A DNA stretch of 64,000 bases, taken from Halobacillus litoralis. GTDB taxonomy: Bacteria > Bacillota > Bacilli > Bacillales > Halobacillaceae. The notes beneath the pieces were generated by a model, which saw only the letters and a list, made by a program, of their open reading frames with translations, was not told the DNA's origin and did not search any database. The translations under genes and the position numbers were made by a program. Each line of letters starts with the position of its first letter. Positions within the stretch are counted from its first letter, which is position 1. The stretch lies in contig NZ_WMEW01000013.1 in assembly GCF_009856355.1 (NCBI RefSeq), positions 41,064-105,063 of the forward strand, written 5' to 3'. This document shows, in pieces, positions 7,041 to 16,258 of this stretch.

Positions 7041-7544
7041 ATGTTGAATGATTTCTTTAGAACAAGCAGAACAGCTGCAGTCGTGTTAGCGGTCATCCGG
7101 GTATACCTTGGTGTAACATGGCTGAATGCTGGAATCGGTAAACTGACCGGAGGTTTTGAAGTTCAGGGATTTCTACAGGGGTCCATAAGCAAAGCAGAAG
7201 GTGCACACCCGGCCGTTCAAGGGTGGTGGGCGGGTTTCCTTGAAAGCTTTGCCCTTCCAAACCATGAATTATTTGCCCAGCTCGTGATGTGGGGGGAAAT
7301 CCTTGCAGGTATCGCTCTAATCCTTGGTTTATTTACAACTGCTGCCGCCTTTGGAGGCATCCTGATGAATTTTGCTTTCTTATTCAGCGGAACTGTCAAC
7401 ACCAATCCACAGATGGTCATCCTGACGGTCTTTATTCTGGCTGCCGGTATCAATGCCGGACGGTACGGACTTGATCACTGGATCGTTCCACTCATCCAAA
7501 AACGCCGGCCGCACCTGCGCAAAAGTCAGCTGGCTCTTACGTAA
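7041..7544 (+). CDS. DoxX family membrane protein
   Basis: 167 aa with about four membrane segments. The AVIRVYLGVTWLNAGIGKLTGGF opening and GEILAGIALILGLFT segment are typical of DoxX proteins, whose relatives include thiosulfate:quinone oxidoreductase subunits. The biochemical role of this Bacillus-type member is unknown. The start was chosen at the ATG after ACAAGGAGTGAGGATC. Stands alone, followed by a hairpin near 7558-7591. Confidence 0.8.
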   Translation: MLNDFFRTSRTAAVVLAVIRVYLGVTWLNAGIGKLTGGFEVQGFLQGSISKAEGAHPAVQGWWAGFLESFALPNHELFAQLVMWGEILAGIALILGLFTTAAAFGGILMNFAFLFSGTVNTNPQMVILTVFILAAGINAGRYGLDHWIVPLIQKRRPHLRKSQLALT

Positions 7545-7555
7545 TAGATCAGCCC

Positions 7556-7591
7556 TTCACAAAGAGCAGACACAGGCCTGCTCTTTGTTCT
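7556..7591 (+). terminator. Terminator after doxX-like gene
   Basis: CAAAGAGCAG pairs with CTGCTCTTTG around ACACAGGC, with T-rich sequence after it. The rest of the gap to 7845 holds no gene I can support, only the carotenoid promoter element. Confidence 0.65.
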
Positions 7592-7744
7592 TTGTGCTTC
7601 CACCCTTTTCAAGGTACCTTCCCCTATCCATTCCACTGAGGAACGCCAAAGCGTCACGGGCTGAAGATCCACCTGGTCCATTTTTGACCAATGAAGCTGA
7701 AGCCATACCCGCCGTTAAGCGGACGGTAAACAGATTTGAAGCGA

Positions 7745-7769
7745 ATACAAAATATTGTTTATTTTGTAT
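7745..7769 (+). promoter_or_regulatory. Inverted repeat operator of carotenoid operon 1
   Basis: Perfect 10-bp arms ATACAAAATA (7745-7754) and TATTTTGTAT (7760-7769) with a 5-bp spacer, 77 bases before the CruF-like start. The same element is present upstream of the second carotenoid operon (27268-27303). The right arm runs into TATATG, a likely -10. The symmetry suggests a dimeric repressor or activator. MerR-type carotenoid regulators are one candidate class, but this is inference. Confidence 0.6.
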
Positions 7770-7845
7770 ATGGATGAGGTATCATGAAAGAAGGTTACGG
7801 CCCTGATCCATCATTGAAATTTATCGTAGAAATTGAGGTGCGTTC

Positions 7846-8616
7846 ATGTCCACTTATATTTTCCGTTTTTTTATTTTCTGGTACATATGCGGCGTATTCC
7901 TGGTCACCTTTGACTGGCTCCCTCCCTGGCTCGAATGGGCGAACAGTGTGTTCCTGATCGCTGCCGGAGTGGTCGCCGGGCTTTATTTTATACATATGTA
8001 TGGAAAAAGAACAGGCATCCTTTACAGCCTGTTCATTATTGCTGCCAGTATTTATGTCGAGCATTTAGGTGTGGCCTACAACTTCCTGTTCGGAACTTAT
8101 GATTATACCCAGGACTTCGGTGTCAAGATTGCCGATACCCCGATTACCATCGGATTTGCCTGGCTCTTGATCATCGGCTGCTCCCACGAAATGGCCCGTG
8201 TCATTTCCAGTGAACTTCCGCCTTTCATCCGTTTCCTGACGTTCCTTCTTACTGGAGCGTTGTGTGCGGTAACCATCGATCTTATCCTCGATCCTGTATC
8301 CTATAAAGTAAAAGAATACTGGATCTGGCAGGAACCCGGCTTTTATTATGACATTCCTTTCAGTAATTTTGCCGGGTGGTTCATAACAGCAGCCTTCTTC
8401 CATCTCGTCTTCCTGATTTGGAATCCGGATAACCAGGCGAATGACGGGACGTGGCCGAAACGGATGGCTCTTGTTTTCGGACTGATGGTGTTCCTGTTCA
8501 TCTGCATGGCTTTCACCGGAGGGCTTTACGCTGCCATCACCCTTGTCGCTCTATTGACTGCCGGCTGGTATGCTCTTTATTTCTGGAGGAAAAAGCATGT
8601 TCAAGCCATCTCATAA
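7846..8616 (+). CDS. CruF-like carotenoid biosynthesis membrane protein
   Basis: 256 aa, about seven to eight hydrophobic segments. It has the EHLGVAYNFLFGTYDYTQDFG segment (about residues 67-87) and LDPVSYKVKEYWIW region typical of the DUF422/CruF carotenoid protein family, whose best-known member adds water at the end of the carotenoid chain. In C30 carotenoid producers the exact reaction of this homologue is not settled. First gene of a four-gene operon, overlapping the next by 20 bases. Preceded by GAGGTGCGTTC and by the inverted repeat at 7745. Confidence 0.8.
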   Translation: MSTYIFRFFIFWYICGVFLVTFDWLPPWLEWANSVFLIAAGVVAGLYFIHMYGKRTGILYSLFIIAASIYVEHLGVAYNFLFGTYDYTQDFGVKIADTPITIGFAWLLIIGCSHEMARVISSELPPFIRFLTFLLTGALCAVTIDLILDPVSYKVKEYWIWQEPGFYYDIPFSNFAGWFITAAFFHLVFLIWNPDNQANDGTWPKRMALVFGLMVFLFICMAFTGGLYAAITLVALLTAGWYALYFWRKKHVQAIS

Positions 8617-9259
8617 ACGTCCGGTCATCGAATGGGGATTCACCCGCTTCAACCGGATGTTCCTGAAGAAGCATTTTAACCGTATCCTTTTGGACGCTCC
8701 GGAAACCGTTCCGAAGGAGAATACCTTATTCCTCATCAACCATTCGGCATGGTGGGACCCTTTGTTCATCTTTTACCTCAATGACCAGGTCGTCCATTCC
8801 GATGGACACGGCATGATGCATGAGGAAGGGCTGCAGAAGTTTCCCTTTTTCAGAAGCATCGGCGCTTTTTCCATCAACAACAAGAGCCGGAAGCATCTTA
8901 TGGAATCCCTCACCTACAGCGCAGATCTGTTGGCCTCAGGAAAAACGGTATGGATTTTCCCGCAGGGAGCTGAGCAGCCCCTTGAAAAGCGTCCACTCGA
9001 GTTTTTTTCCGGGATCAGCTATATCGTCCAAAAAGCACCACACGTCCACGTGGTACCTGTTTCTATTTATTATGCACTGGAGCATGAACGAAAGCCGAAC
9101 GCTTACATAACGATCGGGGAGCCTCTTCCACAGGAGGGTTACGCCAAGCTGAACCGGAAGTCGATGACACACTATTTCGAAACGGCAGCTACGAAGCAGC
9201 TGGATGATCTACGGGCACGGGTCATACAGGAAAACCATGAGGTGTTCCGCCCTATTTAA
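8597..9259 (+). CDS. PlsC-type acyltransferase, carotenoid ester formation
   Basis: 220 aa. It carries the acyltransferase motif HSAWWD (H49-X4-D54) and FPQGAEQP (121-128), which replaces the usual FPEGTR block. The family moves acyl groups onto lysophospholipids; in this operon the acceptor is probably the glycosylated carotenoid, as in staphyloxanthin-like pigments (inference). The start is behind TGGAGGAAAAAGC inside the end of the previous gene, so translation is probably coupled. Confidence 0.75.
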   Translation: MFKPSHKRPVIEWGFTRFNRMFLKKHFNRILLDAPETVPKENTLFLINHSAWWDPLFIFYLNDQVVHSDGHGMMHEEGLQKFPFFRSIGAFSINNKSRKHLMESLTYSADLLASGKTVWIFPQGAEQPLEKRPLEFFSGISYIVQKAPHVHVVPVSIYYALEHERKPNAYITIGEPLPQEGYAKLNRKSMTHYFETAATKQLDDLRARVIQENHEVFRPI

Positions 9260-9280
9260 ACAGAAAGGAGGCTTCTGTCA

Positions 9281-10390
9281 TTGCTATGGTTTATCATCCT
9301 TGTCCTTGGTTTAATCGTCATGAACCTATGGACAATCATTAACAGTTTATTCTTATATCCTTTGAGGGCAGATAAGCAGGAACAGACCGACCAAAAAGTT
9401 TCCCTGCTCGTCCCGCTCCGTAATGAAAGGGATAACGTGGAGGGCTTGATCTCCTCGTTATCCACGCTCACGTATCCGAATCTTGAAATGCTCCTTCTCG
9501 ATGATCATTCTGAAGATGGCACCTATGAAGAACTGCTCTCGCTTACCGCAGGAGATCCCCGATATACCATCCTGCAGGGGAAAGAACTGCCGGATGGATG
9601 GAACGGTAAGGTACACGCCTGTCACCAGCTTTCAGAAAAAGCAGAGGGGGATTACCTGTTTTTCCTGGATGCTGATGCACGAGTCGTCCCTACAGTAATT
9701 GAAAAGACACTGGGGACCATGAGAAAGAGAAAAGCAGCGATGCTCAGTGGGTTTCCTTTCTATCCGAATCATCATTTTCTGAGCCATATGCTTGTACCTC
9801 TTCAGCATATGGTCGTACTGCTTCACCTTCCACTTTTCATCGCCAACCGTACGACAAAGCCGATGTTCACAGCAGCGTGCGGCATCTTTATCATGATTGA
9901 ACGCTCGGCCTATCAGGCGGTCGGAGGCCATGAATCGGTCAAGGATTCCCTTGTAGAAGATGTTCATCTCGCTCGTGAAGTGAAAAAGAACGGCTACCGT
10001 ATGATTCTTGCCAATATTACATCCTCCGCTCTTTCGTATATGTATGAATCCAATCAGGAAACGTGGGCAGGGTTTAAAAAGAATCTCTACACCGGTATCG
10101 GGCGGTCAACATGGATGGTCGTCTTCCTCACGCTCCTGTATGCCATTCTTTTTGTACTTCCCGGAGCTCTCGCTGTTTTCGGAACGGGAACAGGAACGCT
10201 TTACATGCTGCTCCCCTACGTATTACTAATCATGTTCAAAATGTATGTCGATGCACGAACAGGCCATCCTCTGTGGCTGTCCTTTCTCATGCCTGCAGCG
10301 GGAGCACTGTTGATTGCGATGATGTGGGCATCCATGCTTGTACATAAAAGAGGTCGTTCATATCAATGGAAAGGCAGGTCGTATCAATGA
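9281..10390 (+). CDS. Family 2 glycosyltransferase (CrtQ-like)
   Basis: 369 aa. N-terminal membrane segment (1-28), GT2 domain with LLLDDHSEDGT (D74-D75), FLDADARVV (D130, D132) and VEDVHLARE, then C-terminal membrane segments (about 285-355). This layout fits carotenoid glucosyltransferases such as CrtQ, which glycosylate the oxidised end of the C30 chain. Begins with TTG after AAAGGAGGCTTCTGTCA. The C-terminus holds a small repeat (GRSYQWKGRSYQ) made by a DNA duplication at the junction with the next gene. Confidence 0.78.
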   Translation: MLWFIILVLGLIVMNLWTIINSLFLYPLRADKQEQTDQKVSLLVPLRNERDNVEGLISSLSTLTYPNLEMLLLDDHSEDGTYEELLSLTAGDPRYTILQGKELPDGWNGKVHACHQLSEKAEGDYLFFLDADARVVPTVIEKTLGTMRKRKAAMLSGFPFYPNHHFLSHMLVPLQHMVVLLHLPLFIANRTTKPMFTAACGIFIMIERSAYQAVGGHESVKDSLVEDVHLAREVKKNGYRMILANITSSALSYMYESNQETWAGFKKNLYTGIGRSTWMVVFLTLLYAILFVLPGALAVFGTGTGTLYMLLPYVLLIMFKMYVDARTGHPLWLSFLMPAAGALLIAMMWASMLVHKRGRSYQWKGRSYQ

Positions 10391-11853
10391 AAGCAGTCAT
10401 TATCGGTGGTGGACTGGGCGGTCTTTCCGCTGCGGTCCATCTGGCCAGTGAAGGCGTAGACGTAAAAGTATTTGAAAAGAACAGCCATTTTGGAGGGAAA
10501 ATGATGGCTGTAGATGAAGAAGGCTATCATTTCGATTTCGGTCCGAACACAATTACCATGCCGGAGGTATTTACGAGAGTCCTGGAAAAAGCAGGCCTCC
10601 CCTCCCATACGCTGACCTTTGAAAAAATCGAAACCCATACGCGCAACGTTTTTCCGAATGGGACAACCTTCGATTTTTCTACTAATCCCGATGTTATGAA
10701 AACTCAGTTGAAAAAGCTCGATCCTAAAGGTTACCAGTCCTATGAAAAGTTCCTGAAGGAAATTGAGCGCCTCTATCAGATGTCCCGGAAGCATTTTCTG
10801 CACCGCACATTCAATGGATGGAAGGATTATCTGTCTCCTTCTCTTATGAAGAGCATGATGAACGTGCGTCCGCTCCAGTCGATGGATCGTTTTTTCAGGG
10901 AGTACTTTTCCAATCCGGATATCATTCAGGCGTTAAACCGCTACTCGACATATATCGGATCCAATCCCTACAAGGCACCGGCCACATTCAGTATGATTGC
11001 TCATCTGGAATGGAATGACGGCGTCTATTATGTAAAGGGGGGAAATACGAGAATCGCGGAATCCTTCGTTCAGGCAGCAGAAGCCGCCGGTGTCCATCTG
11101 TACAGCGGGACCCCTGTTTCAAAAGTCCATACGTATCAGGGCCGTGCAGCAGGCGTGGAGACGAAGGATGGAGACTTCTTCGAGGCAGACCATGTGATTA
11201 TCAACGGAGATCTGCTGCAGGCAGTTCCGGAGCTCATCGATCAGCAGGAAAGGAAGAAAATGAGTGATCAGAAGCTCGCCTCCTACGATCCTTCTATTTC
11301 CGCTTTCGTCATCATGGCAGGGCTCGACACCTGCCTCCCGCAGCTGCATCATCATCACCTGCTCTTTTCAAGGGATTATGAAAAAGAGTTCGATCAGCTG
11401 TCCAACGGAGCCTACGCGGATGATCCGACCATATACATCTGTACTTCAGCGAAATCAGATCCGGATGTCTCTCCTAAGGGGGATAATTGTTTTATCCTCG
11501 TCAATGCCCCGGCTGTGAGCGGTCATCAGCAGAACAAGGAGCACTATAAAGCGCTGGTTTATGACAAGTTGACAAAGGCCGGTATTCCTGTTCAAGATCA
11601 CCTTGTCTATGAAAAAATCATCGGTCCGGAGGAAATCGAAGAGACTTTCGGGGCTCACCGCGGTTCGCTTTACGGCCCTTCGTCCAACAGCAGAAGCCAG
11701 GCCTTTATGCGCCCGTTCAACAAGTCCCAGGACCTTGAGGGGTTATGGTTCTGCGGGGGGAGCACCCACCCCGGCGGTGGTTCTCCGATGGTCGTGCTCA
11801 GTGGAGAAAATACAGCTAATCAAATCATCGGAAAAATCGTCCATATCGAGTGA
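10387..11853 (+). CDS. CrtP/CrtNb-like carotenoid oxidase (amine-oxidase fold)
   Basis: 488 aa, flavoprotein with FAD-binding VIIGGGLGGLSAAVHL at the N-terminus and GGSTHPGGGSPMVVLSG near the C-terminus. It resembles Staphylococcus CrtP (diapolycopene oxygenase) more than CrtN, for example in YVKGG, DPTIYI, GAHRGSLYG and the closing GGGSPM. It likely oxidises the terminal methyl group of the C30 chain. The ATG overlaps the stop of the glycosyltransferase (ATGA). A start at 10366 (MERQVVS) is possible, but the FAD motif sits best from 10387. Confidence 0.78.
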   Translation: MKAVIIGGGLGGLSAAVHLASEGVDVKVFEKNSHFGGKMMAVDEEGYHFDFGPNTITMPEVFTRVLEKAGLPSHTLTFEKIETHTRNVFPNGTTFDFSTNPDVMKTQLKKLDPKGYQSYEKFLKEIERLYQMSRKHFLHRTFNGWKDYLSPSLMKSMMNVRPLQSMDRFFREYFSNPDIIQALNRYSTYIGSNPYKAPATFSMIAHLEWNDGVYYVKGGNTRIAESFVQAAEAAGVHLYSGTPVSKVHTYQGRAAGVETKDGDFFEADHVIINGDLLQAVPELIDQQERKKMSDQKLASYDPSISAFVIMAGLDTCLPQLHHHHLLFSRDYEKEFDQLSNGAYADDPTIYICTSAKSDPDVSPKGDNCFILVNAPAVSGHQQNKEHYKALVYDKLTKAGIPVQDHLVYEKIIGPEEIEETFGAHRGSLYGPSSNSRSQAFMRPFNKSQDLEGLWFCGGSTHPGGGSPMVVLSGENTANQIIGKIVHIE

Positions 11854-11861
11854 ATTCCGAA

Positions 11862-11899
11862 CATTAAAAAAGGCTGCTGGAAATCCAGCAGCCTTTCTT
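11862..11899. terminator. Bidirectional terminator between carotenoid operon 1 and a minus-strand gene
   Basis: AAAGGCTGCTGG pairs with CCAGCAGCCTTT around AAAT, with A-rich and T-rich flanks. Confidence 0.85.
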
Positions 11900-12117
11900 T
11901 ATGTAGCTCTGTACGTTTCTCCCTGTTTTTTATCTGGCAGACGCGACAGGAAATAGGATACAGTCGCAATCCCAATGAGAACCAACAGCTGGGAGGGCCC
12001 GCTTCCTGCTCCTCCTGTCTCAGGATCATATTGGAGCGTCAACAGCATGCCGGAGAGCCATTGATAAACAAAATACAATAGGATAAAGCTTCCTATGAAT
12101 ATCAGATACTTTTTCAT
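11899..12117 (-). CDS. Hypothetical membrane protein (72 aa)
   Basis: Two hydrophobic helices (about residues 4-28 and 42-60) joined by a Gly/Ser-rich loop (DPETGGAGSGPSQ), with a charged tail. No family recognised. A GGTGGTGG site precedes the ATG. It lies between the first carotenoid operon and the ykf operon, without an evident link to either. Confidence 0.6.
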   Translation of the reverse strand: MKKYLIFIGSFILLYFVYQWLSGMLLTLQYDPETGGAGSGPSQLLVLIGIATVSYFLSRLPDKKQGETYRAT

Positions 12118-12164
12118 CGTACCACCACCTTCTCCCTTCTATACGAAACAGGGAGCCAATCGTT

Positions 12165-12195
12165 TCAAAAAAAAGAGCACCTTCACAGGTGCATC
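12165..12195 (-). terminator. Terminator of the dpp-ykf operon
   Basis: On the minus strand GCACCT-GTGA-AGGTGC is followed by TCTTTTTTTT, right after the last gene of the operon. Confidence 0.8.
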
Positions 12196-12196
12196 C

Positions 12197-13210
12197 TTAG
12201 GAAAGAGTGATCTTCCGCCCTCGAACGGACGAGTCCGCTGGATCTTCTTCATTATAGAGGTGACAGGCGACATGGTGACCGCTTTCGATTTCCTGCCATT
12301 CCGGCACCACTTCTGCACATTTTTCCATCGCCGCCGGACACCTCGTACGGAACACACAGCCGCTCGGAGGGTCAATCGGACTTGGGATTTCCCCTTCGAT
12401 TATCATTTGCTCCCGCTCATCTTCCAAATCCGGATCAGGAATGGGGATGGCAGACAACAGCGCTTTTGTATAAGGGTGAAGGGGGTTCTTGTACAGCTGG
12501 TCACTGCTTGTCAGTTCGACAAGGCGGCCTAAGTACATCACACCGATGCGGTCGGAAATGTGCCGGACCATGGATAAGTCGTGAGCAATAAACAGATACG
12601 TGAGCCCTTTCTCCTCCTGGAGCCGCTCCAACAGGTTGACCACCTGCGCCTGTACAGAAACGTCAAGCGCAGAGATGGGTTCGTCCGCAATGATGACGGA
12701 TGGATCGAGAGCAAGAGCGCGGGCAATCCCGATCCGCTGCCTCTGTCCACCACTGAACTCGTGCGGGTAACGATTGGCATGGTCACGATTCAGCCCGACT
12801 TCTTCAAGCAGTTCATACACCCGTTCCAAACGCTCCCGTTTTGTCCGGAAAAGCTTGTGGATCTCCATAGGCTCAGCAATGATTTCCGCCACCGTAGATC
12901 TTGGGTTTAAGGAAGCATACGGATCCTGAAAAATCATCTGCATATCTCTTTTCAGCTGAAACTGCTCCTGCTCACTGCGGTTATGAACCCGTTTGCCCTT
13001 ATAAAGAACCTCCCCGTCTGTGACGGGGTAAAGATTCATCATCGTCCGTCCTGTTGTCGATTTTCCACACCCCGACTCTCCAACAAGGCCGAACGTTTCC
13101 CCTTCGTAAATATCGAAGCTGATGCCGTCCACGGCTTTCAATGTTTGATTTCTGCCGATGTCAAAGTGCTTTTTTAATTGTTTGACTTCCAATACCTTTT
13201 CCATCGTCAT
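12197..13210 (-). CDS. ykfD: Peptide ABC transporter ATPase YkfD (OppF type)
   Basis: 337 aa. Walker [12 protein letters not shown], signature [15 protein letters not shown], Walker B VIIADEP, and the C-terminal oligopeptide-transporter extension with conserved cysteines ([14 protein letters not shown]) that often binds an iron-sulfur cluster. Powers peptide import at the membrane with DppD. The ATG overlaps the stop of ykfC (ATGA). Last gene of the nine-gene operon, in the same place as B. subtilis ykfD. Confidence 0.9.
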   Translation of the reverse strand: MTMEKVLEVKQLKKHFDIGRNQTLKAVDGISFDIYEGETFGLVGESGCGKSTTGRTMMNLYPVTDGEVLYKGKRVHNRSEQEQFQLKRDMQMIFQDPYASLNPRSTVAEIIAEPMEIHKLFRTKRERLERVYELLEEVGLNRDHANRYPHEFSGGQRQRIGIARALALDPSVIIADEPISALDVSVQAQVVNLLERLQEEKGLTYLFIAHDLSMVRHISDRIGVMYLGRLVELTSSDQLYKNPLHPYTKALLSAIPIPDPDLEDEREQMIIEGEIPSPIDPPSGCVFRTRCPAAMEKCAEVVPEWQEIESGHHVACHLYNEEDPADSSVRGRKITLS

Positions 13211-14154
13211 CCTGCTTCCTCCGCTTCCTCCCAGTATCTTCGTACCGCACACAGTTCCTTTTCATAAATCGTACCGCGCAGGTCAATGATCTCGATGTTT
13301 TTTCCTACATTCGGCGAGTGAAGCATTTTTCCTTCTCCATAATAGAATCCGACGTGATGCACACGTCCCTGCCCTTCTTCATAGGCGAAAAACAGCAGAT
13401 CACCGGGCTGCTTTTGATCGATGGGGATGTCCACTCCCCTGTTCACTTGATCGGTTGCATCACGGGGGATCATGTAGCCGTGCGCCTTATGAAGCGCATA
13501 AGCGAAACCCGAGCAGTCGAACCCATACGAACTCATCCCTCCCCAGAAATAAGGCAGATCGAGGAAGGTTTCTGCCGATTCAATGATGGCAGCACCACTG
13601 CCTTTGGGTATCTCTTCGGGCGAAGGATAAACGGACGCCGCCTCTGCGGAAATATAGCCTTCGCCATGTGGGGTACGGACTTTGATCAGGACCCCCTCCT
13701 CTTGAATGACGGGCAGGGATGTCAAATAACTGACCTCCAGAAATGGCTGACGTTTTTCATCCAGGAGCATCGTTTGTTTATCGTGGACAACGAGCATGCC
13801 ATTTCCCTGCCATTTAGATTGAGGGAGAGCATTGAGCTGTCTTTCGGGTATATATCCGGGGTATCCGCGGTCATCTTTTTTTGATGACTGATGGGGAATA
13901 ATGATGCGGGCCCAGCCATCCTTCATCTCATCGACGATCACTTCTTCCCCATATAGAAGCTGGGACTGGACGAGATTATCATCGCACAGCGCCAGTTTCT
14001 GCTTATGGTCCAGCTGATCCAGCCATTCAATCATGGAACTGACAGATGAAATCCCTGGTTCATCACAATCCCTCGGTGAATCCGGAGCCGTCCAGACCGT
14101 GGCTACCGGAACGGCCACCACCCAGACCGTGTCGATCGCTTTTTTCTTTATCAT
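13207..14154 (-). CDS. ykfC: Gamma-D-glutamyl-L-diamino acid endopeptidase YkfC (NlpC/P60)
   Basis: 315 aa. Two SH3-like segments (about 40-190) precede a C-terminal NlpC/P60 domain with the catalytic Cys in [12 protein letters not shown], His in [10 protein letters not shown] and a third polar residue near [11 protein letters not shown]. YkfC cuts the bond between D-Glu and diaminopimelate in free murein peptides that carry N-terminal L-Ala. The N-terminus has no convincing signal peptide, so it is probably intracellular and acts on imported peptides. Strong GAGGAGGAAGACC site; lies between ykfB and ykfD as in B. subtilis. Confidence 0.9.
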   Translation of the reverse strand: MIKKKAIDTVWVVAVPVATVWTAPDSPRDCDEPGISSVSSMIEWLDQLDHKQKLALCDDNLVQSQLLYGEEVIVDEMKDGWARIIIPHQSSKKDDRGYPGYIPERQLNALPQSKWQGNGMLVVHDKQTMLLDEKRQPFLEVSYLTSLPVIQEEGVLIKVRTPHGEGYISAEAASVYPSPEEIPKGSGAAIIESAETFLDLPYFWGGMSSYGFDCSGFAYALHKAHGYMIPRDATDQVNRGVDIPIDQKQPGDLLFFAYEEGQGRVHHVGFYYGEGKMLHSPNVGKNIEIIDLRGTIYEKELCAVRRYWEEAEEAG

Positions 14155-14168
14155 GGTCTTCCTCCTCT

Positions 14169-15266
14169 TTATGAAGTCGTGACATCCTCCCCGGACAAGC
14201 GGGTAATTCCGAGCCCCGGAGCCTGTGGGAGAGTCATGACCGCCTGATTGTACTGCACGCCCCCTTCCACCGGATCTGTCGTAAGCATGAGGGGGGCATC
14301 AAAATCCACTTTTGTTATGTTTTTCTGGCTTGCAGCAAAATGGGCCGCAGCGGTTATGCCGAGTTTGGTCTCAATCATACTTCCCACCATGCAGGGAATG
14401 CCGAAGCTTTCCGCAACCGCGTTGATTTTCAGCGCCTGGTGGATCCCGCCGCTTTTCATCAACTTTATATTGATCATATCAGCGCTGCCCGTCTTCAACA
14501 CACGTACAGCATCCTGGGGAGAAAAAACACTTTCATCAGCCATAATGATTGTATCTACAGCCTCCGTCACCTGCTTGAGTCCATCCATGTCTCCAGCTTT
14601 GACCGGCTGTTCCACCAATTCGATCGGAAGCTTCCGTCTTTCCATCTCGCGAATGGCATTAACAGCCTCCTTTGCTGTCCACGCCTGATTGGCGTCAAGC
14701 CGGATGGCGGCTTCCTCTCCTACTCTTTGATGAATCGCTTGAATTCGTTCGATATCATGGTGGATACTGTCTTTACCAACTTTCACTTTTAATACATGAA
14801 ATCCCTGCTGGATGTACCCTGCCGCATCATCCGCCATTTCCGCTGGTGTATTGACACTGACGGTGTAATCCGTTTCCAGTTGATCTGTCCACCCTCCAAG
14901 AAATTGGTAGAGAGGGAGACCGGCCGCTTGGGCAAGTCCGTCATACAACGCCATATCCACAGCTGCTTTAGCACTGGTGTTCCCGACACAGCTCTTATGG
15001 ACAGCCTCAAAAACGGCTTCCCTTTTCAATAGATCAGCACCAGTTATTACCGGCTTCAAAACCTTCTCGATCGTGTACTTGATACTCGCAAGCGATTCAC
15101 CAGTGATGACATGGGTGGGTGGAGCTTCTCCCCAGCCTGTCAGACCGTTGTCAAAGTGAATGGTTACGTAGATGGATTCAGCGACGGTCACTGTACGCAG
15201 TGCGGTTTTAAAAGGTTTGTGAAGCGGAACGGCTACGTGTGTGGTTTCTACGGACTGAATTCTCAT
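14169..15266 (-). CDS. ykfB: L-Ala-D/L-Glu epimerase YkfB
   Basis: 365 aa of the enolase superfamily, muconate-lactonizing subgroup: an N-terminal capping domain (1-about 125), then a TIM barrel with the catalytic lysine motif VLKVKVGK, metal ligands in IRLDANQAW, ELVEQPV and MADESVF, and the second lysine in INIKLMKSGG. Converts L-Ala-D-Glu from murein to L-Ala-L-Glu so that ordinary peptidases can cut it. The start was chosen at the ATG after AAGGAAAGGGTGG. Lies between ykfA and ykfC. Confidence 0.92.
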   Translation of the reverse strand: MRIQSVETTHVAVPLHKPFKTALRTVTVAESIYVTIHFDNGLTGWGEAPPTHVITGESLASIKYTIEKVLKPVITGADLLKREAVFEAVHKSCVGNTSAKAAVDMALYDGLAQAAGLPLYQFLGGWTDQLETDYTVSVNTPAEMADDAAGYIQQGFHVLKVKVGKDSIHHDIERIQAIHQRVGEEAAIRLDANQAWTAKEAVNAIREMERRKLPIELVEQPVKAGDMDGLKQVTEAVDTIIMADESVFSPQDAVRVLKTGSADMINIKLMKSGGIHQALKINAVAESFGIPCMVGSMIETKLGITAAAHFAASQKNITKVDFDAPLMLTTDPVEGGVQYNQAVMTLPQAPGLGITRLSGEDVTTS

Positions 15267-15282
15267 GGCTTCCACCCTTTCC

Positions 15283-16203
15283 TTATTTCACACCTGGTGC
15301 CACCCTCAAACATTTCTCCCTGCTGGAAAGCTCCGCCTCTGCCCCGAGAGGCACAGCATAATGGGGCAGGCAGTGGCCGATTTTAAACCCGGACAGGACC
15401 GGCTTTTGAAGGTCAGCAAGGTAATGATGAAACACTTCCTGAAGTTCGATCGTCTCTTTTCGTTTTTTTGGTTCGGTGTCACTGAAATCACCGACGACAA
15501 TGCCGGATGCCTCGTCTAGTTTGCCTGCCAGCTTTAACTGACTTAAAAAGGAGTCAATCCGGTATGGTTCTTCGCCGACATCTTCTATCAGGAGAAGGCG
15601 GTTCCTTGTCTCAATCTCATACGGAGACCCTATGGAATTGACGAGAAGAGAAAGATTGCCGCCCACGAGCCTCCCGGAAGCCGTTCCTTTAGAGATTACC
15701 TGCAGGGGCGACGTTTGATCGCTGTAAGTAAAAGGCTCCGGATCAAACAGCTGGGAAAACCGCTGTTTTGACGGATCATCAAAGTCAGGCTTCCCTACAT
15801 CCGAACTCAACATCGGGCCATGGAACGTGACAAGTCCCGTCTGGCGCTGGATGGCCGTATGTAAATAGGTAATATCGCTGTAGCCCCAGAATATCTTGGG
15901 ATTGCTGCGGATCAGGCTGTAATCGATGGAAGCAGCCAGCCGGCTGGTCCCATATCCCCCTCCAGCGCAGAAAATGCCTTTAATCGCAGGATCTCTGAAC
16001 ATCTGGTGAAGATCGTTCAGTCGTTCCCGGTCTGTTCCGGCCAGATATCCGTAAGTCCGTTTCACATTAGGGCCGATCCACACGTTCAGCCCGAGAGAAC
16101 GCAGAAAAGGCAGCGCCTTCGCTAAGGAATCTAAATCTGGAGGACTGGCCGGAGCAATAACTCCGACCGTATCTCCTTTTTGTAATCGTTGTGGTTTCAG
16201 CAT
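15283..16203 (-). CDS. ykfA: L,D-carboxypeptidase YkfA (peptidase S66)
   Basis: 306 aa. The S66 family pattern is clear: GDTVGVIAPASPPD near the N-terminus, GIFCAGGGYGTSRLA around the nucleophile region, FWGYSDITYLHTAI, TFHGPML, and GGNLSLLVNSIGSPYE. It removes terminal D-Ala from tetrapeptides (or acts on similar amide bonds) during murein recycling. The start was set by GGAGGA four bases before ATG. Follows dppE across a hairpin that may damp expression. Confidence 0.9.
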   Translation of the reverse strand: MLKPQRLQKGDTVGVIAPASPPDLDSLAKALPFLRSLGLNVWIGPNVKRTYGYLAGTDRERLNDLHQMFRDPAIKGIFCAGGGYGTSRLAASIDYSLIRSNPKIFWGYSDITYLHTAIQRQTGLVTFHGPMLSSDVGKPDFDDPSKQRFSQLFDPEPFTYSDQTSPLQVISKGTASGRLVGGNLSLLVNSIGSPYEIETRNRLLLIEDVGEEPYRIDSFLSQLKLAGKLDEASGIVVGDFSDTEPKKRKETIELQEVFHHYLADLQKPVLSGFKIGHCLPHYAVPLGAEAELSSREKCLRVAPGVK

Positions 16204-16216
16204 ATATTCCTCCATA

Positions 16217-16254
16217 GAGAAGAGGCATGCCCGGCTGGGCCGGGTGCCTCTTTT
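16217..16254 (-). terminator. Attenuating hairpin between dppE and ykfA
   Basis: On the minus strand AGAGGCACCCGGC pairs with GCCGGGCATGCCTCT around a short loop, but it is followed by only a weak T run. It would let part of the transcripts stop after the binding-protein gene, giving more DppE than recycling enzymes. Confidence 0.5.
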
Positions 16255-16258
16255 GTTG

